From Candidatus Ecksteinia adelgidicola (lineage in GTDB: Bacteria; Pseudomonadota; Gammaproteobacteria; Enterobacterales; Enterobacteriaceae): 64,000 nt of DNA. How positions within the stretch are numbered: position 1 is the stretch's first letter; the number at the start of each line of letters is the position of its first letter. A model generated the notes under the pieces. It was not told the origin of the DNA. It was given only the letters and a program-made list of their open reading frames with translations, and did not search any database. Shown one piece after another: positions 22,050-34,421 of this stretch. The translations under genes and the position numbers were made by a program. The stretch lies in the NCBI GenBank assembly GCA_020541345.1, contig CP045239.1:868001-932000 (forward strand). The letters are read 5' to 3'.

Positions 22050-23978
22050 ATGCCTCTTATTACTCTTCTTAATGGAAAAAAATGTTATTTTAAACATCCA
22101 ATTTCTTCATTAGATATTGCGCGTAATATTAGTCCTAGTTTATCTCAAGTTTGCATTGCTGCTCGAGTGAATGATCAACTTTTTGATATTAACACTCTAA
22201 TTCAATTTGATTCAAAATTAAAACTTATTACTGTTCAAGATGTCGAAGGATTAAATATTATACGTAATTCTTGTTCACATCTTTTAGGATATGCAATTAA
22301 ACAATTATGGCCACATACTAAAATGGCTATTAGTTCAGTAATAAATAATGGTTTTTACTATGATGTTGATATTGATCATACTTTATCAGAAGAAGATTTA
22401 AAAATTTTAGAAAAACGTATGTATATATTAGTTAATAAAAAATATTCACTTGTCAAAAAAAATGTTACTTGGAAAGAAGCTCGTAAAATTTTTATTACTA
22501 GAAACGAAATTTATAAAGTAGAAATTTTAGATAATGATATAAGTTGTAATCATTGTCCTAATTTATATTATCATGAAGAATATGTTGATATTTGTCATGG
22601 TCCACATGTGCCAAACATACGTTTTTGTCATTATTTTAAACTACAAAAAGTTTCTGGAGTTTACTGGCGCGGTAATAATAAAAATAAAATGCTTCAGCGA
22701 ATTTATGGTACTGCTTGGGCGAGCAAAAAAGAATTAAATATTTATTTGCAGCAATTAATAGAATCTGATAAAAGAGATCATCGTAAACTTGCTAAACAAC
22801 TTAATTTATATCATATGCAAAAATCAGCGCCTGGAATGGTGTTTTGGCATAATGATGGTTTAATAATTTTTCAAACACTAAAAAAATTTATACGTGTTAA
22901 GTTAAAAGAACATCAATACCAAGAAGTAAAAAGTCCATTTATGATGGATCGTATACTTTGGGAAAAAACTGGTCATTGGGAAAATTATAAAGATGCTATA
23001 TTTACAACTGTATCAGAAAATCGTGAATACTGTATTAAACCAATGAACTGTCCAGGTCATATACAAATTTTTAAACAAGGATTAAAATCATATCGAGATT
23101 TACCATTGCGTATGGGAGAATTTGGGAGCTGTCATCGTAATGAACCTTCAGGTTCACTGCATGGATTAATGCGTCTTCGAAACTTTACACAAGATGATGC
23201 TCATATTTTTTGCACAGAAGAACAAATACGTAACGAAATTAACTTATGTATTCATATGATTTATGATATATATTCTATTTTCGGATTTAAAAAAATTACT
23301 GTTAAATTATCTACTCGTCCTAAAAAACACATATGCACAGATGACATGTGGACACGTGCAGAAAATGATCTTTCTTTTGTGTTAACTCAAAACAATATTA
23401 CGTTTGAATATCAACCAGGAGAAGGTGCATTTTATGGACCAAAAATTGAATTTACTTTATATGATTGTTTAGATCGTGCTTGGCAATGTGGTACTATACA
23501 ACTTGATTTCTTTTTACCATCTCGTTTAGGTGCATTTTACATTAATGAAAATAATAAGCATATTGCTCCAATCATGATACATCGTGCTATTCTAGGTTCT
23601 ATTGAACGTTTTATTGGTATTCTTACCGAAGAATATTCTGGATATTATCCAACTTGGATTGCACCAACTCAAGTTGTAGTGATAAATATAACTGATCATC
23701 AATCTATTTATGTCAAAAATATTACTAATATATTACATGATGCTGGTATTCGAGTTAAATCAGATTTAAGAAATGAAAAAATTAGTTTTAAAATACGAGA
23801 ACATACTTTACATCGAATTCCTTATATCTTTATATGTGGTAATAAAGAAGTAGAGACTGGCAAAGTTACTATTCGAACTAGATATGGAAAAAATTTAGGA
23901 TGTCAACGCTTAAATAAAATTCTAGAAAAACTAAAACAAGAAATTAACAATCGTAATATTCATCAATTGGAGGTATAA
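22050..23978 (+). CDS. thrS: Threonyl-tRNA synthetase
   Basis: Class II synthetase charging tRNA-Thr. It has 642 residues, as in E. coli. Domains in order: N-terminal TGS-like domain (1-62), the editing domain with the zinc-like histidine/cysteine motif ending in CHGPHVP, the catalytic core (about 240-535) with KPMNCPGH and FRNE-type motif 2 ([13 protein letters not shown]), motif 3 ([11 protein letters not shown]), and the anticodon-binding domain (540-642). AAGGA precedes the ATG. It heads the conserved thrS-infC-rpmI-rplT group, and its 3' end carries the infC ribosome binding site. Confidence 0.97.
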   Translation: MPLITLLNGKKCYFKHPISSLDIARNISPSLSQVCIAARVNDQLFDINTLIQFDSKLKLITVQDVEGLNIIRNSCSHLLGYAIKQLWPHTKMAISSVINNGFYYDVDIDHTLSEEDLKILEKRMYILVNKKYSLVKKNVTWKEARKIFITRNEIYKVEILDNDISCNHCPNLYYHEEYVDICHGPHVPNIRFCHYFKLQKVSGVYWRGNNKNKMLQRIYGTAWASKKELNIYLQQLIESDKRDHRKLAKQLNLYHMQKSAPGMVFWHNDGLIIFQTLKKFIRVKLKEHQYQEVKSPFMMDRILWEKTGHWENYKDAIFTTVSENREYCIKPMNCPGHIQIFKQGLKSYRDLPLRMGEFGSCHRNEPSGSLHGLMRLRNFTQDDAHIFCTEEQIRNEINLCIHMIYDIYSIFGFKKITVKLSTRPKKHICTDDMWTRAENDLSFVLTQNNITFEYQPGEGAFYGPKIEFTLYDCLDRAWQCGTIQLDFFLPSRLGAFYINENNKHIAPIMIHRAILGSIERFIGILTEEYSGYYPTWIAPTQVVVINITDHQSIYVKNITNILHDAGIRVKSDLRNEKISFKIREHTLHRIPYIFICGNKEVETGKVTIRTRYGKNLGCQRLNKILEKLKQEINNRNIHQLEV

Positions 23979-23981
23979 AGT

Positions 23982-24530
23982 ATTAAAGGCGGAAAAAGAA
24001 TACAATTAATACATTCTAATCGTATTAACAAAGAAATTAGCGCACAAAAAGTTCGATTAACTGGTATAAATAGTGAACAAATAGGCATTTTTAACATTAA
24101 TGATGCTCTAAAAAAATCTGAAGAAGCAGGTTTGGATTTAGTAGAAATTAGTCCAAATGCCCAACCTCCAGTATGTAAAATTATGGATTATGGAAAATTT
24201 CTTTACGAAAAGAGTAAATTAAATAAAGAACAAAAGAAAAAACAAAAAATTATTCAAGTTAAAGAAGTTAAATTTCGACCTGGTACTGACAATAGCGACT
24301 ATAAAGTTAAAATACGTAACTTAATAAGATTTTTAAAAAATGGTAATAAAGTTAAAGTGACACTTCGTTTTCGTGGACGAGAAATGGCACATCAACATCT
24401 TGGCATGGAAGTACTTAGTCGTGTTAGAAAACATTTATGTGAAGATAATAATCTTGCTATTGTTGAATCTTTTCCTTCAAAAATTGAAGGACGTCAGATA
24501 ATTATGGTGCTGGTCTCAAAGAGAAAATAG
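23982..24530 (+). CDS. infC: Translation initiation factor IF-3 with AUU start
   Basis: Binds the 30S subunit, prevents premature 50S joining and checks the start codon. The frame extends upstream of the first ATG (24132) without a stop to ATT at 23982, giving IKGGKRIQL, which matches the enterobacterial MKGGKR start; the protein is then 182 residues. GGAGG at 23969-23973, inside the end of thrS, is eight bases before the ATT. The usual N- and C-terminal domains are complete ([18 protein letters not shown] linker region, then [11 protein letters not shown]). Starting at ATG would remove 50 conserved residues. The AUU start is the basis of IF-3 autoregulation in E. coli. Confidence 0.95.
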   Translation: MKGGKRIQLIHSNRINKEISAQKVRLTGINSEQIGIFNINDALKKSEEAGLDLVEISPNAQPPVCKIMDYGKFLYEKSKLNKEQKKKQKIIQVKEVKFRPGTDNSDYKVKIRNLIRFLKNGNKVKVTLRFRGREMAHQHLGMEVLSRVRKHLCEDNNLAIVESFPSKIEGRQIIMVLVSKRK

Positions 24531-24627
24531 CAATGTTTTAAAATTATTAAATAATATAATCTTTAAGTAATATATTTTGTTACTAAAATTAATACATTAT
24601 TTAATAACAAGATATGGATTTAATAAA

Positions 24628-24825
24628 ATGACAAAAATTAAAACTATACGTAGTGTAGCAAAACGTCTTAGAAAAACTAGTAGTGGTGGTTTTAAGCATA
24701 AACATTCTAATCTTCGCCACATTTTAACTAAAAAATCAACTAAGCGTAAACGTCATCTTCGCCCTACAAAGTTAGTATCTAATAATAATTTAGCCATGGT
24801 TGTTACGTGTTTGCCGTATGCATAA
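24628..24825 (+). CDS. rpmI: 50S ribosomal protein L35
   Basis: Small basic large-subunit protein. From ATG at 24628 it has 65 residues ([17 protein letters not shown]), exactly family length, with GGA ten bases upstream. An in-frame ATG at 24577 would add 17 residues unrelated to the family. The GGFKHKH and [12 protein letters not shown] motifs are intact. It lies between infC and rplT as in enterobacteria, where L20 represses both genes; no clear L20 operator could be seen. Confidence 0.96.
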   Translation: MTKIKTIRSVAKRLRKTSSGGFKHKHSNLRHILTKKSTKRKRHLRPTKLVSNNNLAMVVTCLPYA

Positions 24826-24866
24826 TTTACATTTATACTTAACATAATATTTTAGGAGAAAACTAT

Positions 24867-25223
24867 ATGGCTCGCGTAAAACGCGGCGTAGTTGCACGTG
24901 CTCATCACAAAAAAATTATTAAACAGGCAAAAGGTTACTATGGTGCCCGTTCTCGAGTATATCGAGTTGCGTTGCAAGCTGTAATAAAAGCAGGCCAATA
25001 CGCTTATCGTGATCGTCGACAACGTAAGCGTCAATTTCGTCAATTATGGATCACACGTATTAATGCTCTAGCACGTCAAGGTGGCATTTCTTATAATAAA
25101 TTTATAAATGGCCTGAAAATAGCTTCTATTAAAATAGACCGTAAGATTTTATCTGATATTGCAGTCTTTGATAAACCTACTTTTAGTATATTAATTGAGA
25201 AAGCAAAAAATGCTTTAGTATAA
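24867..25223 (+). CDS. rplT: 50S ribosomal protein L20
   Basis: Binds 23S rRNA early in 50S assembly and, in E. coli, represses rpmI-rplT translation. It has 118 residues, the same as E. coli, starting MARVKRGV, with a highly basic N-terminal half ([14 protein letters not shown]) and a globular C-terminal half. AGGAGA precedes the ATG. In relatives pheS-pheT-ihfA follow; here a terminator and a 4.6-kb desert follow. Confidence 0.97.
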   Translation: MARVKRGVVARAHHKKIIKQAKGYYGARSRVYRVALQAVIKAGQYAYRDRRQRKRQFRQLWITRINALARQGGISYNKFINGLKIASIKIDRKILSDIAVFDKPTFSILIEKAKNALV

Positions 25224-25230
25224 AAAAATA

Positions 25231-25270
25231 AAAAGAGGGGAATCAATTATATTGCACCTCTCTTTATATT
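25231..25270 (+). terminator. Terminator after rplT
   Basis: AGAGG (25235-25239) pairs with CCTCT (25258-25262), and CAAT/ATTG pairs further in. A T-rich stretch follows. It stands out by its G/C content and lies 12 bp past the rplT stop. The same place holds the pheM attenuator in E. coli, but no leader peptide is visible here. Confidence 0.65.
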
Positions 25271-25332
25271 TGAGCTATTTTAAATATAAATTACAATACT
25301 AAAAATAGACAATAAAAAAATAAAACACGATC

Positions 25333-25380
25333 TATTATAATAAAATATTTAATTTATATATTATAATAAAATATTTAATT
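25333..25380. repeat. 22-bp exact direct repeat, 26-bp period
   Basis: The same 22 bases occur at 25333-25354 and 25359-25380, four bases apart, 100 bp downstream of rplT. Confidence 0.65.
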
Positions 25381-26693
25381 AAATAAATATTATTTAAAAA
25401 CTTGTTCTTATTTATTATATTTTATATGAAATATAATTATGCTATTTTAAAAATATATTATCTTAAATAACTATTTTTTAATAATGTAGCATTTTTTAAT
25501 AATTTAATTTATTATAAAAATTAAAGCTTAATATGTAAAACATTTTTTAAAAAAAATACTATAATTTTAATTTAATAGATTTTTACATTATAATATTTTT
25601 TATATTATAATATAAATAGTTATTTTTATTTCATAAAATATTTATTTGGTTATATACAATCATTATATAAAATTTAATGATAATTTAAATGATTATGTAA
25701 AATATTTTTATTTATATGTCTTTATGTTATTCTTATAAAGAAATAAATACTGTTATTTATAACAAATAAATCTTATTGTTTTTAAATATTATAAATTAAA
25801 TATGATAAATTGAAATATTTTTATTTGTAATAATATTTTTTTAACATTTCTTATTTATAAATGTCTTTAAATATTTACGTTATAAAAATTTTATTATTCA
25901 TTAATTATTTAAAAATTATTACTTAATAAGACATGTTTAATATATTTTATTGCTATTATTTTTATGTATTTTTTTTATTTTATCTATTTTAACATAAAAA
26001 AATCGTTAATTATTTTAACAAACGTTTGATGTAAAAACTTACATTACATAAAATTAATTTAAGATTATTATGAATAAATATTTAAAGTATATATTTTAAA
26101 ATATTTAATTTTATCTATTTATAAATAAACATATACTATATAATTAAATATTTGTTACTTTTTATGTGCTATATTATATAAAATAAAAAATTTTGTTTTT
26201 ATTAATATCTTATTAATAATTCCTTATAAATACATGTACTACATTTTTTTGTAAAATTTAATTTTTTATATTTAGACTAAAATATTATATAACGTATTGA
26301 TATTTTTTTAAAATTAACAACAAATAATATTTATATTAATTAATTAAATCAATATTATATTATATTTAATTACTAAAAAATATTTAATAATTTTTATATT
26401 ATAAATAATGTTATTAAAATGTTCATGTTGTTGAAATTATTTTATGTTTATAATTTATATTTATAAATATAAATTATTATATTAAATTATTTAACTTTTA
26501 AAATAATAGTGAATCACATTAATATTACGTATGTTATTATCATTTTATGCGTTATAAATGATTATCAAATATTGATTTATAATTTATAAATTAATTGTAT
26601 CATATTATTTTAGATGTTATATTGTGTAGTAGTGCGTAATATTTTAATTTACTAATTTTTATTTTCATACATTAATAAATAAAATGATAAACA

Positions 26694-26735
26694 TTAATAT
26701 AATTAGCTGCTTTATTAATATAATTAGCTACTTTA
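26694..26735. repeat. 21-bp tandem duplication
   Basis: Copies at 26694-26714 and 26715-26735 differ at one base (gctGcttta versus gctActtta). Confidence 0.7.
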
Positions 26736-28818
26736 TAAAAAAATTTTTATTATCATATAGATTAAATTTTTAAAAGATAAACGTTTTTTATCATTATTAA
26801 TAATAATAATTATTAAAATGTTGATTTCTGAAACATATTTATTTTTTTATCATTATTTTAACAAAGATTTTAATAAAGCGAAAACATCATAAAATTGTTT
26901 TTAACTTGTATAGAAATAAAAAGTTAATATTAATAAAATATCATTTTAGATTTACGATACGTTGATTTTTTATCAAATAATTTTTGTTGTTTTTATATGA
27001 TTTAAATAATAGTTAAAATAGTAAAGTTTTATTTTTTTATAAAAGATTATTAACATATTTTATGTAAAATAAATTAACTATTTATAAAATTAAGATTAGT
27101 TTTTAATAGAGAAATATATCGAACTATATAGTTTATTATTATATTATTTTTTCTGTGAAATAATATTATGATAGAGAATAAATTTTTATAATGCGATAAA
27201 TTTTTTAAATTTAATACTATTACTTATAGTATAGTGCATGTTATTTTTGTTATAGTAAACAAATAATTAAAAAAATACTAAAAAAATATTATATTTAATC
27301 ATTTTAAGAATTAAATAAAATAAAAATTAAACATATCTTATATATTTTAATTTTCAAAAAACAATGTATTAATTTAATTGTATTAATAAAAAAACTTTAT
27401 AACCAACGTAATAATATATCGTATACTGAAACAGTTATCAATAATAGAGTTATTTTAAATATACGTTTGATTTAAAAATATCATTCATTGTTTTATTGAA
27501 AATATTTTTATAGTTTTTAAAGTATAAAAACACCCACTAACTCATGCATTATTGTATTAATTTATTTTATGAAAGATTTTATTGTTTGTAATAATAATAT
27601 TATTATCTAAATATTTTAATATATTAAAAGAAAATATTTATTTCAATAATTAAGATTTACATCAATTTATACAATAATTTAATCAATGATAAACATTAAA
27701 AATAAATAAAAAAAATCAAAAATTTAAAATATAATAATTTAATTTAAAAAAACATTTATCGATTTGTAAAAAAAAATAAATAATATTATACTTAATAAAA
27801 TAGAATTTATAAATCAACGTTGTTATATTATTATACTAACATCATATTTATGATTGCATATTTATTTTTTTATAATATAAACAATTTTAAAACGCTATTA
27901 ACATATGTATTTATCGATAAAAATTTTTAATATATAAAATATTTCTAAAAAAATAAAAAGTTTTTTCATAATCAAGCATGTTTAATATTAATTATTTTAA
28001 TATTATTTTAGTAAAAATGTTATTTTAGTAAAAAATAAATACATACAATAAAAAAATAAAAATTTAATTTTATAAATGATTTGTTATAATTTTAAAAGAA
28101 ATAAAGAAATATTGTATGTTAAAATTTTTAGTTTATTTACTTGTTATTTTTTTTACATTTTTATAAATCAATACAATTCACAAAAGTAAAATAAATTATA
28201 ATAGAGTATTAAAACAATTAAAATAATATAAAAATAATCTAACAATATTTATAATTAATACTAAAATATTAATATTTATTAGAATGTTTATTAGATAGAA
28301 AGTATGCGTTCTAAAATAAAAAAGATTAAATAAATTTTTCTTTATAAATTTCTTTTAATTTGAGTCAAAAGTAATAATAAATTTACAAGAACTACTAATA
28401 TTTATGAATATTAGTATTTAATATTATTTATAATTTAAAATATTTCAAAAAAAATAGTAAATAATTTTATAAAAGATTAATAATAAATATCTTATTCTAA
28501 AACAAATAAAACATTTATATAAAAGATATATTAATTACTTATTTTTATAAATATAAACAAAAATTTTTATTAATAAAATATAAAACATATAACTAATTAG
28601 ACATAATCTGAAATTAAGATTAAATAAAATTAATAGGAAAACAATCTTCATCATAAAATTAATATAAATTTTTTTTAATATTCTTAAAAAATAACAAAAA
28701 AATTAACTTTATTTTACATATATTTTATGCATAATAAAATGAATTATACTATAAAATCTATATAAAAAATATACTTGTAATATCACATTATATTGCTTAT
28801 TTAAAATATTATTTTATC

Positions 28819-28849
28819 TAACTCTTTAATTGCACTAATTAAAGAGTTA
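28819..28849. terminator. Orphan 13-bp perfect hairpin
   Basis: TAACTCTTTAATT (28819-28831) and its exact complement (28837-28849) enclose the loop GCACT. No gene lies within 900 bp on either side. No long T-run follows on either strand. It may be the fossil terminator of a lost gene, or the end of an unannotated small RNA. Confidence 0.4.
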
Positions 28850-29366
28850 ATTCAATTTAATACTAGAAAAATATTGATTTTTATGTTAATTTTAATGATA
28901 AAAATTATAAAAATATTTCTTCTTCTTTTTGTGATTTTATATAAACAAATATTATGATTATTTAAAAATAAAGTAATAATATTAATAAATAATTTTAATG
29001 CTTAAAATAATATAATTATTTAAGAAATAAAAATTATAACTACTATTATTAAATACTTTTTCACTCATCATATTCGCAATAATTCTAAAATAACAATTAA
29101 AAGTAACTTTTATAATATTTGAATAAAAATATTTTAATATTTAATATAAAGTATAAAAATTGTAACATCAATAATATTGTAGTTGTTCTTTCATTCAAAA
29201 AAATGTGTCTAATGAATAACATATAATTCTTCTTTTTTCTAAAAAACTAACAAAAACAAAAAAACTATATTTTATTAAACTATATAAAATTAATTTATTT
29301 AATACACATAAATAAAAAAATTAAAAACTATAAAAAATAAATTTTAAAATTTAATAAAGGATGAAT

Positions 29367-29410
29367 TGTTATTAAACATTTTTAGTATTAATAACAGTCT
29401 TGTTTTTTTT
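29367..29410 (+). terminator. Orphan intrinsic terminator upstream of tkt
   Basis: TGTTATTAA (29367-29375) pairs with TTAATAACA (29388-29396); after five bases comes a run of eight T. The layout is that of a rho-independent terminator on the plus strand, but no plus-strand gene precedes it within 4 kb. It lies 410 bp before tkt. Confidence 0.5.
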
Positions 29411-29820
29411 AATTTATTAATAATTATTATATTCAGTAACCGATTCTTGATATTTTTAAATCTATTTTTTTTTAAAAATTTAATAAATGTTTGTTAATAG
29501 AAATTTATGTATAGTCTATAGAGTTACGCTAATAAGATATATTATGTATTTTTTGATTGACTGTTATTCCTTTTTCTTAAATATGCTATTTTTTTTAAAA
29601 AAAAACTAGTATTAAGTTAAAATAATACTTGCGATAATACATATACTCTATATTTAATAGATATGGTATAGTTAAAACTAATTTTTTTATTTTGTTCAAA
29701 ATAAAAAATATTGATTTAGCTGAATAATCAATATTTTCTTTTATTTAATATTAAAACTAACATTTTTATTTAATTTGAACACAATACTTAAATATTTTTA
29801 TTATCTTAATGGAGTATAAT

Positions 29821-31815
29821 ATGTTTAATCGTAAAGAACTCGCTAATGCAATTCGAATACTTAGTATAGATATGATTCAAATGGCAAATTCTGGCCATCC
29901 AGGAGCTCCTATGGGTATGGCAGATATTGCTGAAGTGCTCTGGCGTGATTATTTAAATCATAATCCAATGAACCCATATTGGACTAATCGTGATCGATTT
30001 GTTTTATCTAATGGTCATGGTTCAGCATTAATGTATAGTCTTCTTCATTTAACTGGTTACAATTTATCAATTGATGAATTAAAAAAATTTCGTCAATTAC
30101 ACTCTAAAACGCCAGGCCATCCAGAATATAACTGTACTCCTGGTATTGAAACAACTACTGGACCGCTTGGTCAGGGTATTGCTAATGCCGTTGGGTTTGC
30201 TATTGCTGAAAAAACATTAAGTGCTCAATTTAATCGTTTAAATTATAATATTGTTAATCATTATACTTATGCTTTTATGGGTGATGGTTGTATGATGGAA
30301 GGTATTTCTCATGAAGTTTGCTCGTTAGCTGGAACTTTAAAACTTGGTAAATTAATTGTATTTTATGATGATAATGGCATTTCGATTGATGGCCATGTAA
30401 ATGGATGGTATACTGAAAAAACTTCTACACGCTTTCAAGCTTATCATTGGCATGTAATCGATAACATTGATGGTCATAATTCAAATTCTATAAAATTAGC
30501 TATTGAAGAAGCACAAAACGTACATGATAAACCGTCATTGCTAATATGTAAAACTATTATTGGTTTTGGTTCTCCAAATAAAGCTGGCACTCATAATATA
30601 CATGGAGCTGCACTAGGAGCTACTGAAGTAGAACAAACTAGAAAAAATCTATGTTGGAAATACAATTCTTTCGAAATACCACAAGATATTTATGATAAAT
30701 GGGATGCAAAAAAATCTGGTCAAAATAAAGAAATTTTATGGAACAAACAATTTGCTGCTTATACAAAAGACTTTCCTGATCTTTCTTGTGATTTTATACG
30801 AAGAATAAATGGAAAACTTCCAGAATGTTGGAAAATTAAAGCACAAGAATTTATAAAAAACTTACATATTAATCCATTAAACATTGCTAGTAGAAAAGCA
30901 TCTCAAAACGCAATAGAATATTATAGTAAAATTCTTCCTGAATTTATCGGGGGTTCTGCTGATCTTACACCAAGTAACTTAACGATGTGGTCTAATGCTA
31001 AAACACTTAATACTAGCGCTTCTGGAAATTATATTCACTATGGCGTTCGTGAATTTGGTATGACCGCTATTACTAATGGTATTGCGCTTCATGGAGGTTT
31101 TTTACCTTATTCAGCTACTTTTTTAATGTTTATGGAATATGCTCGAAATGCAGTTCGTATGGCTGCACTTATGAAAATACGAAATTTATTTATTTATACT
31201 CATGATTCTATTGGTTTAGGAGAAGACGGGCCTACTCATCAACCAGTCGAACAATTATCTAGTATTCGAATTATCCCGAATATGAGCGTTTGGCGCCCAT
31301 GTGATCAGGTAGAATCTGCAATTGCCTGGCAATGTGGAATTGAGAGAAATGATGGTCCAACTACGCTAGTATTCTCACGTCAAATATTAAATCAACAAGT
31401 AAGAAATAATGCTCAATTAAAAGATATATATCGTGGTGGTTATATTTTAAAAGAATGTTTTCAAATACCGCAAATTATTTTAATTTCGACCGGATCAGAA
31501 GTTGATATTACTGTGAAAGCCGCTAATATACTATGTGAAAAAGGTTATAATGTTCGTGTTGTATCCATGCCATCAACTGATGTTTTTGACAAACAAGATA
31601 AAGAATATCGTGAAAAGATACTTCCTTCTTCAGTCAAAATACGTATAGCAATTGAAGCTGGTATTTCAGATTATTGGTATAAATATACAGGATTATATGG
31701 TTTTATTATTGGTATTGATACATTTGGTGAATCTGCATCATCAGAAAAATTATTTGAAAAATTTGGTTTTACTATAAACAATATAGTCAACCAAGCAATT
31801 AAATTGTTAAGTTAA
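29821..31815 (+). CDS. tktA: Transketolase
   Basis: Thiamine diphosphate enzyme of the non-oxidative pentose phosphate pathway; supplies ribose 5-phosphate and erythrose 4-phosphate, the latter for the shikimate pathway that includes AroQ in this window. From ATG at 29821 ([11 protein letters not shown], with GGAG six bases upstream) it has 664 residues, family length; ATG at 29809 would add four residues. The ThDP-binding motif [12 protein letters not shown], the GHPGAPMG motif and the pyrimidine-domain motif [20 protein letters not shown] are intact. It could equally be called tktB; as the only copy seen, tktA is conventional. Isolated gene. Confidence 0.96.
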   Translation: MFNRKELANAIRILSIDMIQMANSGHPGAPMGMADIAEVLWRDYLNHNPMNPYWTNRDRFVLSNGHGSALMYSLLHLTGYNLSIDELKKFRQLHSKTPGHPEYNCTPGIETTTGPLGQGIANAVGFAIAEKTLSAQFNRLNYNIVNHYTYAFMGDGCMMEGISHEVCSLAGTLKLGKLIVFYDDNGISIDGHVNGWYTEKTSTRFQAYHWHVIDNIDGHNSNSIKLAIEEAQNVHDKPSLLICKTIIGFGSPNKAGTHNIHGAALGATEVEQTRKNLCWKYNSFEIPQDIYDKWDAKKSGQNKEILWNKQFAAYTKDFPDLSCDFIRRINGKLPECWKIKAQEFIKNLHINPLNIASRKASQNAIEYYSKILPEFIGGSADLTPSNLTMWSNAKTLNTSASGNYIHYGVREFGMTAITNGIALHGGFLPYSATFLMFMEYARNAVRMAALMKIRNLFIYTHDSIGLGEDGPTHQPVEQLSSIRIIPNMSVWRPCDQVESAIAWQCGIERNDGPTTLVFSRQILNQQVRNNAQLKDIYRGGYILKECFQIPQIILISTGSEVDITVKAANILCEKGYNVRVVSMPSTDVFDKQDKEYREKILPSSVKIRIAIEAGISDYWYKYTGLYGFIIGIDTFGESASSEKLFEKFGFTINNIVNQAIKLLS

Positions 31816-32610
31816 AAGTGTTTATTACATTACTAAGATAATACCTTAATATTAAGGTATTACTTTGTAATATAAAACATTGATTTTATTTAAAAATTTT
31901 TAAAACAATCGCTTATAATATAAATAAACTTTTTTATTAAAAAATATTATTAATTCAGTATTTATTAAAAATAACAAAATAATTTTTTATAATATTAAAT
32001 ATTCAATTTATTTTTTTATAAATAATATTATATGATCAATAACGTAAAAATCTTAATTAAAAAAATATTTTAAATAAATAACAAAAATTAAAAAAAACAT
32101 TTATGAAAGTAATAAATTATTTTAAATGTAATATTATATAATTAAAAATTTTATTTCTATAAACAAATACTAAAATATAATTTCTATTAATTTTTAATTA
32201 TGAATAATAATCTATATTTTTAAGTTTATTAAAAATAATAAAACAAATAAAATGATTTAATATTTATAAAATATTAATAATTTACGAATATAATTATTAA
32301 TACAATTTTTTATTTTATTTATGATTAATTTATTACTAATAATATAGAAACTTATATAAATAAGATATATTTATTAGAATACATTCTATTTTTTATATTT
32401 TATATAATATTTTCTCATGTTTATTTTTTTTAATTATATTAAAAATCTCTTGTATATAAATATTATTTTTAATATATAAATAAATCTATATATTACATCA
32501 ATATAAAATTATATTTAATTATTTATATTTAAGTAGTAAAACATTTAATACATTTGATGTAAATGTAACATACAATAATTTATACATTTTGTTATGATTA
32601 AGGAGTTTAT
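31816..32610. other. 0.8-kb spacer between tkt and yciC
   Basis: It contains the palindrome after tkt and otherwise A/T sequence with no frame or remnant. An AGGAG ribosome binding site for yciC lies at its right end. Confidence 0.5.
31839..31862 (+). terminator. 24-bp perfect palindrome after tkt
   Basis: Bases 31839-31850 are the exact reverse complement of 31851-31862 (TAATACCTTAAT and its complement). It starts 23 bp after the tkt stop. As RNA it would fold into a long stem with almost no loop; as DNA it could be a binding site. A terminator role is likeliest from position. Confidence 0.5.
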
Positions 32611-33369
32611 ATGTCCATTATAGCTAATAATTTGTACCGTGATAGTTTGAATTTTTTTCGTAATCAATTTACTAATATCTTAATACTTTCTTTATTAACT
32701 GCATTTGTTCCTTTATTATTTAATCAGATTTTAAGAATAGATAATAAAATTACAAATACATTAATAGACATACAAAATCATTCTTTAATATTATCAAGTA
32801 TGGATATGCGAGAATTTATTCAAACAATACAACCTTATCAACAACTCGCACTTATAAAAACAACAATAACAGTAATGTTTTTAAGATTAATTAATTATGT
32901 CTTCTTAATTGGAGGGATGATAACATTGTTACAAACATCATCTCAGAAAAAACATATTAGCGTTTTTTGTGCCGTAATTAATTCTACTTCAATATTACCA
33001 CGTCTTTTAGTATTATTATTCGTTTGTAATACTTTTATTCAAATAGGATTAAGACTCTTTATAGTTCCAGGTATTATTATAACATTAATTTTTTTATTAG
33101 CGTCAATTATAATGTCTCTTGAAAAAAAAAATATATTTACTTCAATCAAATCAAGTTGTACACTAATTTTTGTTAATATTCGATTAATTACACCAATCAT
33201 GATGTTTTTTTTGTTAATTAAAATGATATTATATATGTTAAATCAGCATTTGTCTTTTAATTTAAATGCCATGAATTTAATATTAACAACATTAAATCAT
33301 TTACTTTCTACTCTATTATTAATTTACTTGTTTCGTCTTTATATGCTATTAAAGGGTAATACGGTTTAA
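32611..33369 (+). CDS. yciC: YciC family (UPF0259) inner-membrane protein
   Basis: An integral membrane protein of 252 residues, close to E. coli YciC (247). The N-terminus (YRDSLNFFRNQFTNIL) and the C-terminal LLLIYLFRLYMLL are the best matches. Hydrophobic segments suggest about six membrane helices, near residues 22-42, 85-110, 122-140, 145-170, 190-215 and 225-245. The family's biochemical function is unknown. The E. coli neighbours (yciA, yciB, ompW, tonB) are missing here. AAGGAG precedes the ATG. Its survival as an intact gene in such an eroded stretch suggests that it is still under selection. Confidence 0.88.
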   Translation: MSIIANNLYRDSLNFFRNQFTNILILSLLTAFVPLLFNQILRIDNKITNTLIDIQNHSLILSSMDMREFIQTIQPYQQLALIKTTITVMFLRLINYVFLIGGMITLLQTSSQKKHISVFCAVINSTSILPRLLVLLFVCNTFIQIGLRLFIVPGIIITLIFLLASIIMSLEKKNIFTSIKSSCTLIFVNIRLITPIMMFFLLIKMILYMLNQHLSFNLNAMNLILTTLNHLLSTLLLIYLFRLYMLLKGNTV

Positions 33370-34421
33370 AAGATATCATAAAATAGTCATTTAAAAAATT
33401 TAACAAAATATTACATCTCAATAAATGTATAAATTTTAAAATTAATTTTTAAATGTAAACTAATTTATATAAACTATATATTATTTTTAAAGATTAAAAT
33501 ATCTAAATAAATTAACAAAATTATATTTAATAATTAAAATATATCTTTATATTTAATAAATATATATATTATATTGATATTCTAGTTATATTGTTCTATA
33601 TAAAAATATTTATAAATACTTTTTAAAATACTACTCAATTAATCAAATATTAAATATTTTAATCAAATATTAAGATAAATATTGATATACTACTAATATA
33701 GTATGATAGATTTCATCTATATTATTTATTATGAACTAATTATTTTTTTATTGATCAAAAAAAATAAAATATGATATTTAATAAAATTATTCATTATCTT
33801 TTTATCTTATAAAATTTATAAAAAAATAAAGATAAAATATAAAAAATTTATACGTTTTATTAAAGAAGTAAATAACATGATTATATAATAATAAAATAAA
33901 TATTATTTTTTTCATAAATATTTAAAAAATATTTTAATTTATTATTTATAATTATAATATTTATTAAAATTTATATAAAATATTTCAATACTAAAAAAAA
34001 ATATAAATATTAATTATTTGTAATAAAACAATCGTTTTTATTAGAAATATTTCAACATACATAATATAAAAATTTATTAATTATTCATCATATTCATGCA
34101 TATTTCAAAATATTTTTATAGTATATTGAAAATTTATATTTAATTAATAATTAAGATAATTAATATCTTTATGTATTCAATATAATTATATTAAAATTAA
34201 AATTTAAAAATATTTATTTTAAATAATATATACTAATCAATATTTAATCAATTTATTTTACTAGAAGTATCATCTTATAAAAAAATATTAATCATTGTGA
34301 TATTTATTTTATATAAAATATGAATTTTACAAGTATAATAATATATTACATATCATATTTTTTTGTTATATTATTTTATTAACATTTATAATTATTTAAA
34401 ACTTACTTTTAATAATACACT
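33370..34421. other. 1.05-kb spacer between yciC and dusA
   Basis: Low-complexity A/T with imperfect repeats (AATCAAATATTAA twice near 33640-33672). No gene or remnant is recognised, and there is no obvious ribosome binding site before dusA. Confidence 0.5.

Larger units (their letters stand above)
25271..29820. other. 4.5-kb desert between rplT and tkt
   Basis: No gene or tRNA is readable. The space would fit pheS, pheT and ihfA, which follow rplT in enterobacteria, but no fragment of them is recognisable. It contains repeats (25333-25380, 26694-26735) and two strong hairpins not linked to any gene (28819-28849, 29367-29410). Confidence 0.55.

Noticed and set aside
17271-29820. Search for tRNA, tmRNA or RNase P RNA in the large deserts
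   Set aside because: No GGTTCRA-type T-loop with a flanking stem and no G/C-richer segment of the right length was seen; absence is by eye only.
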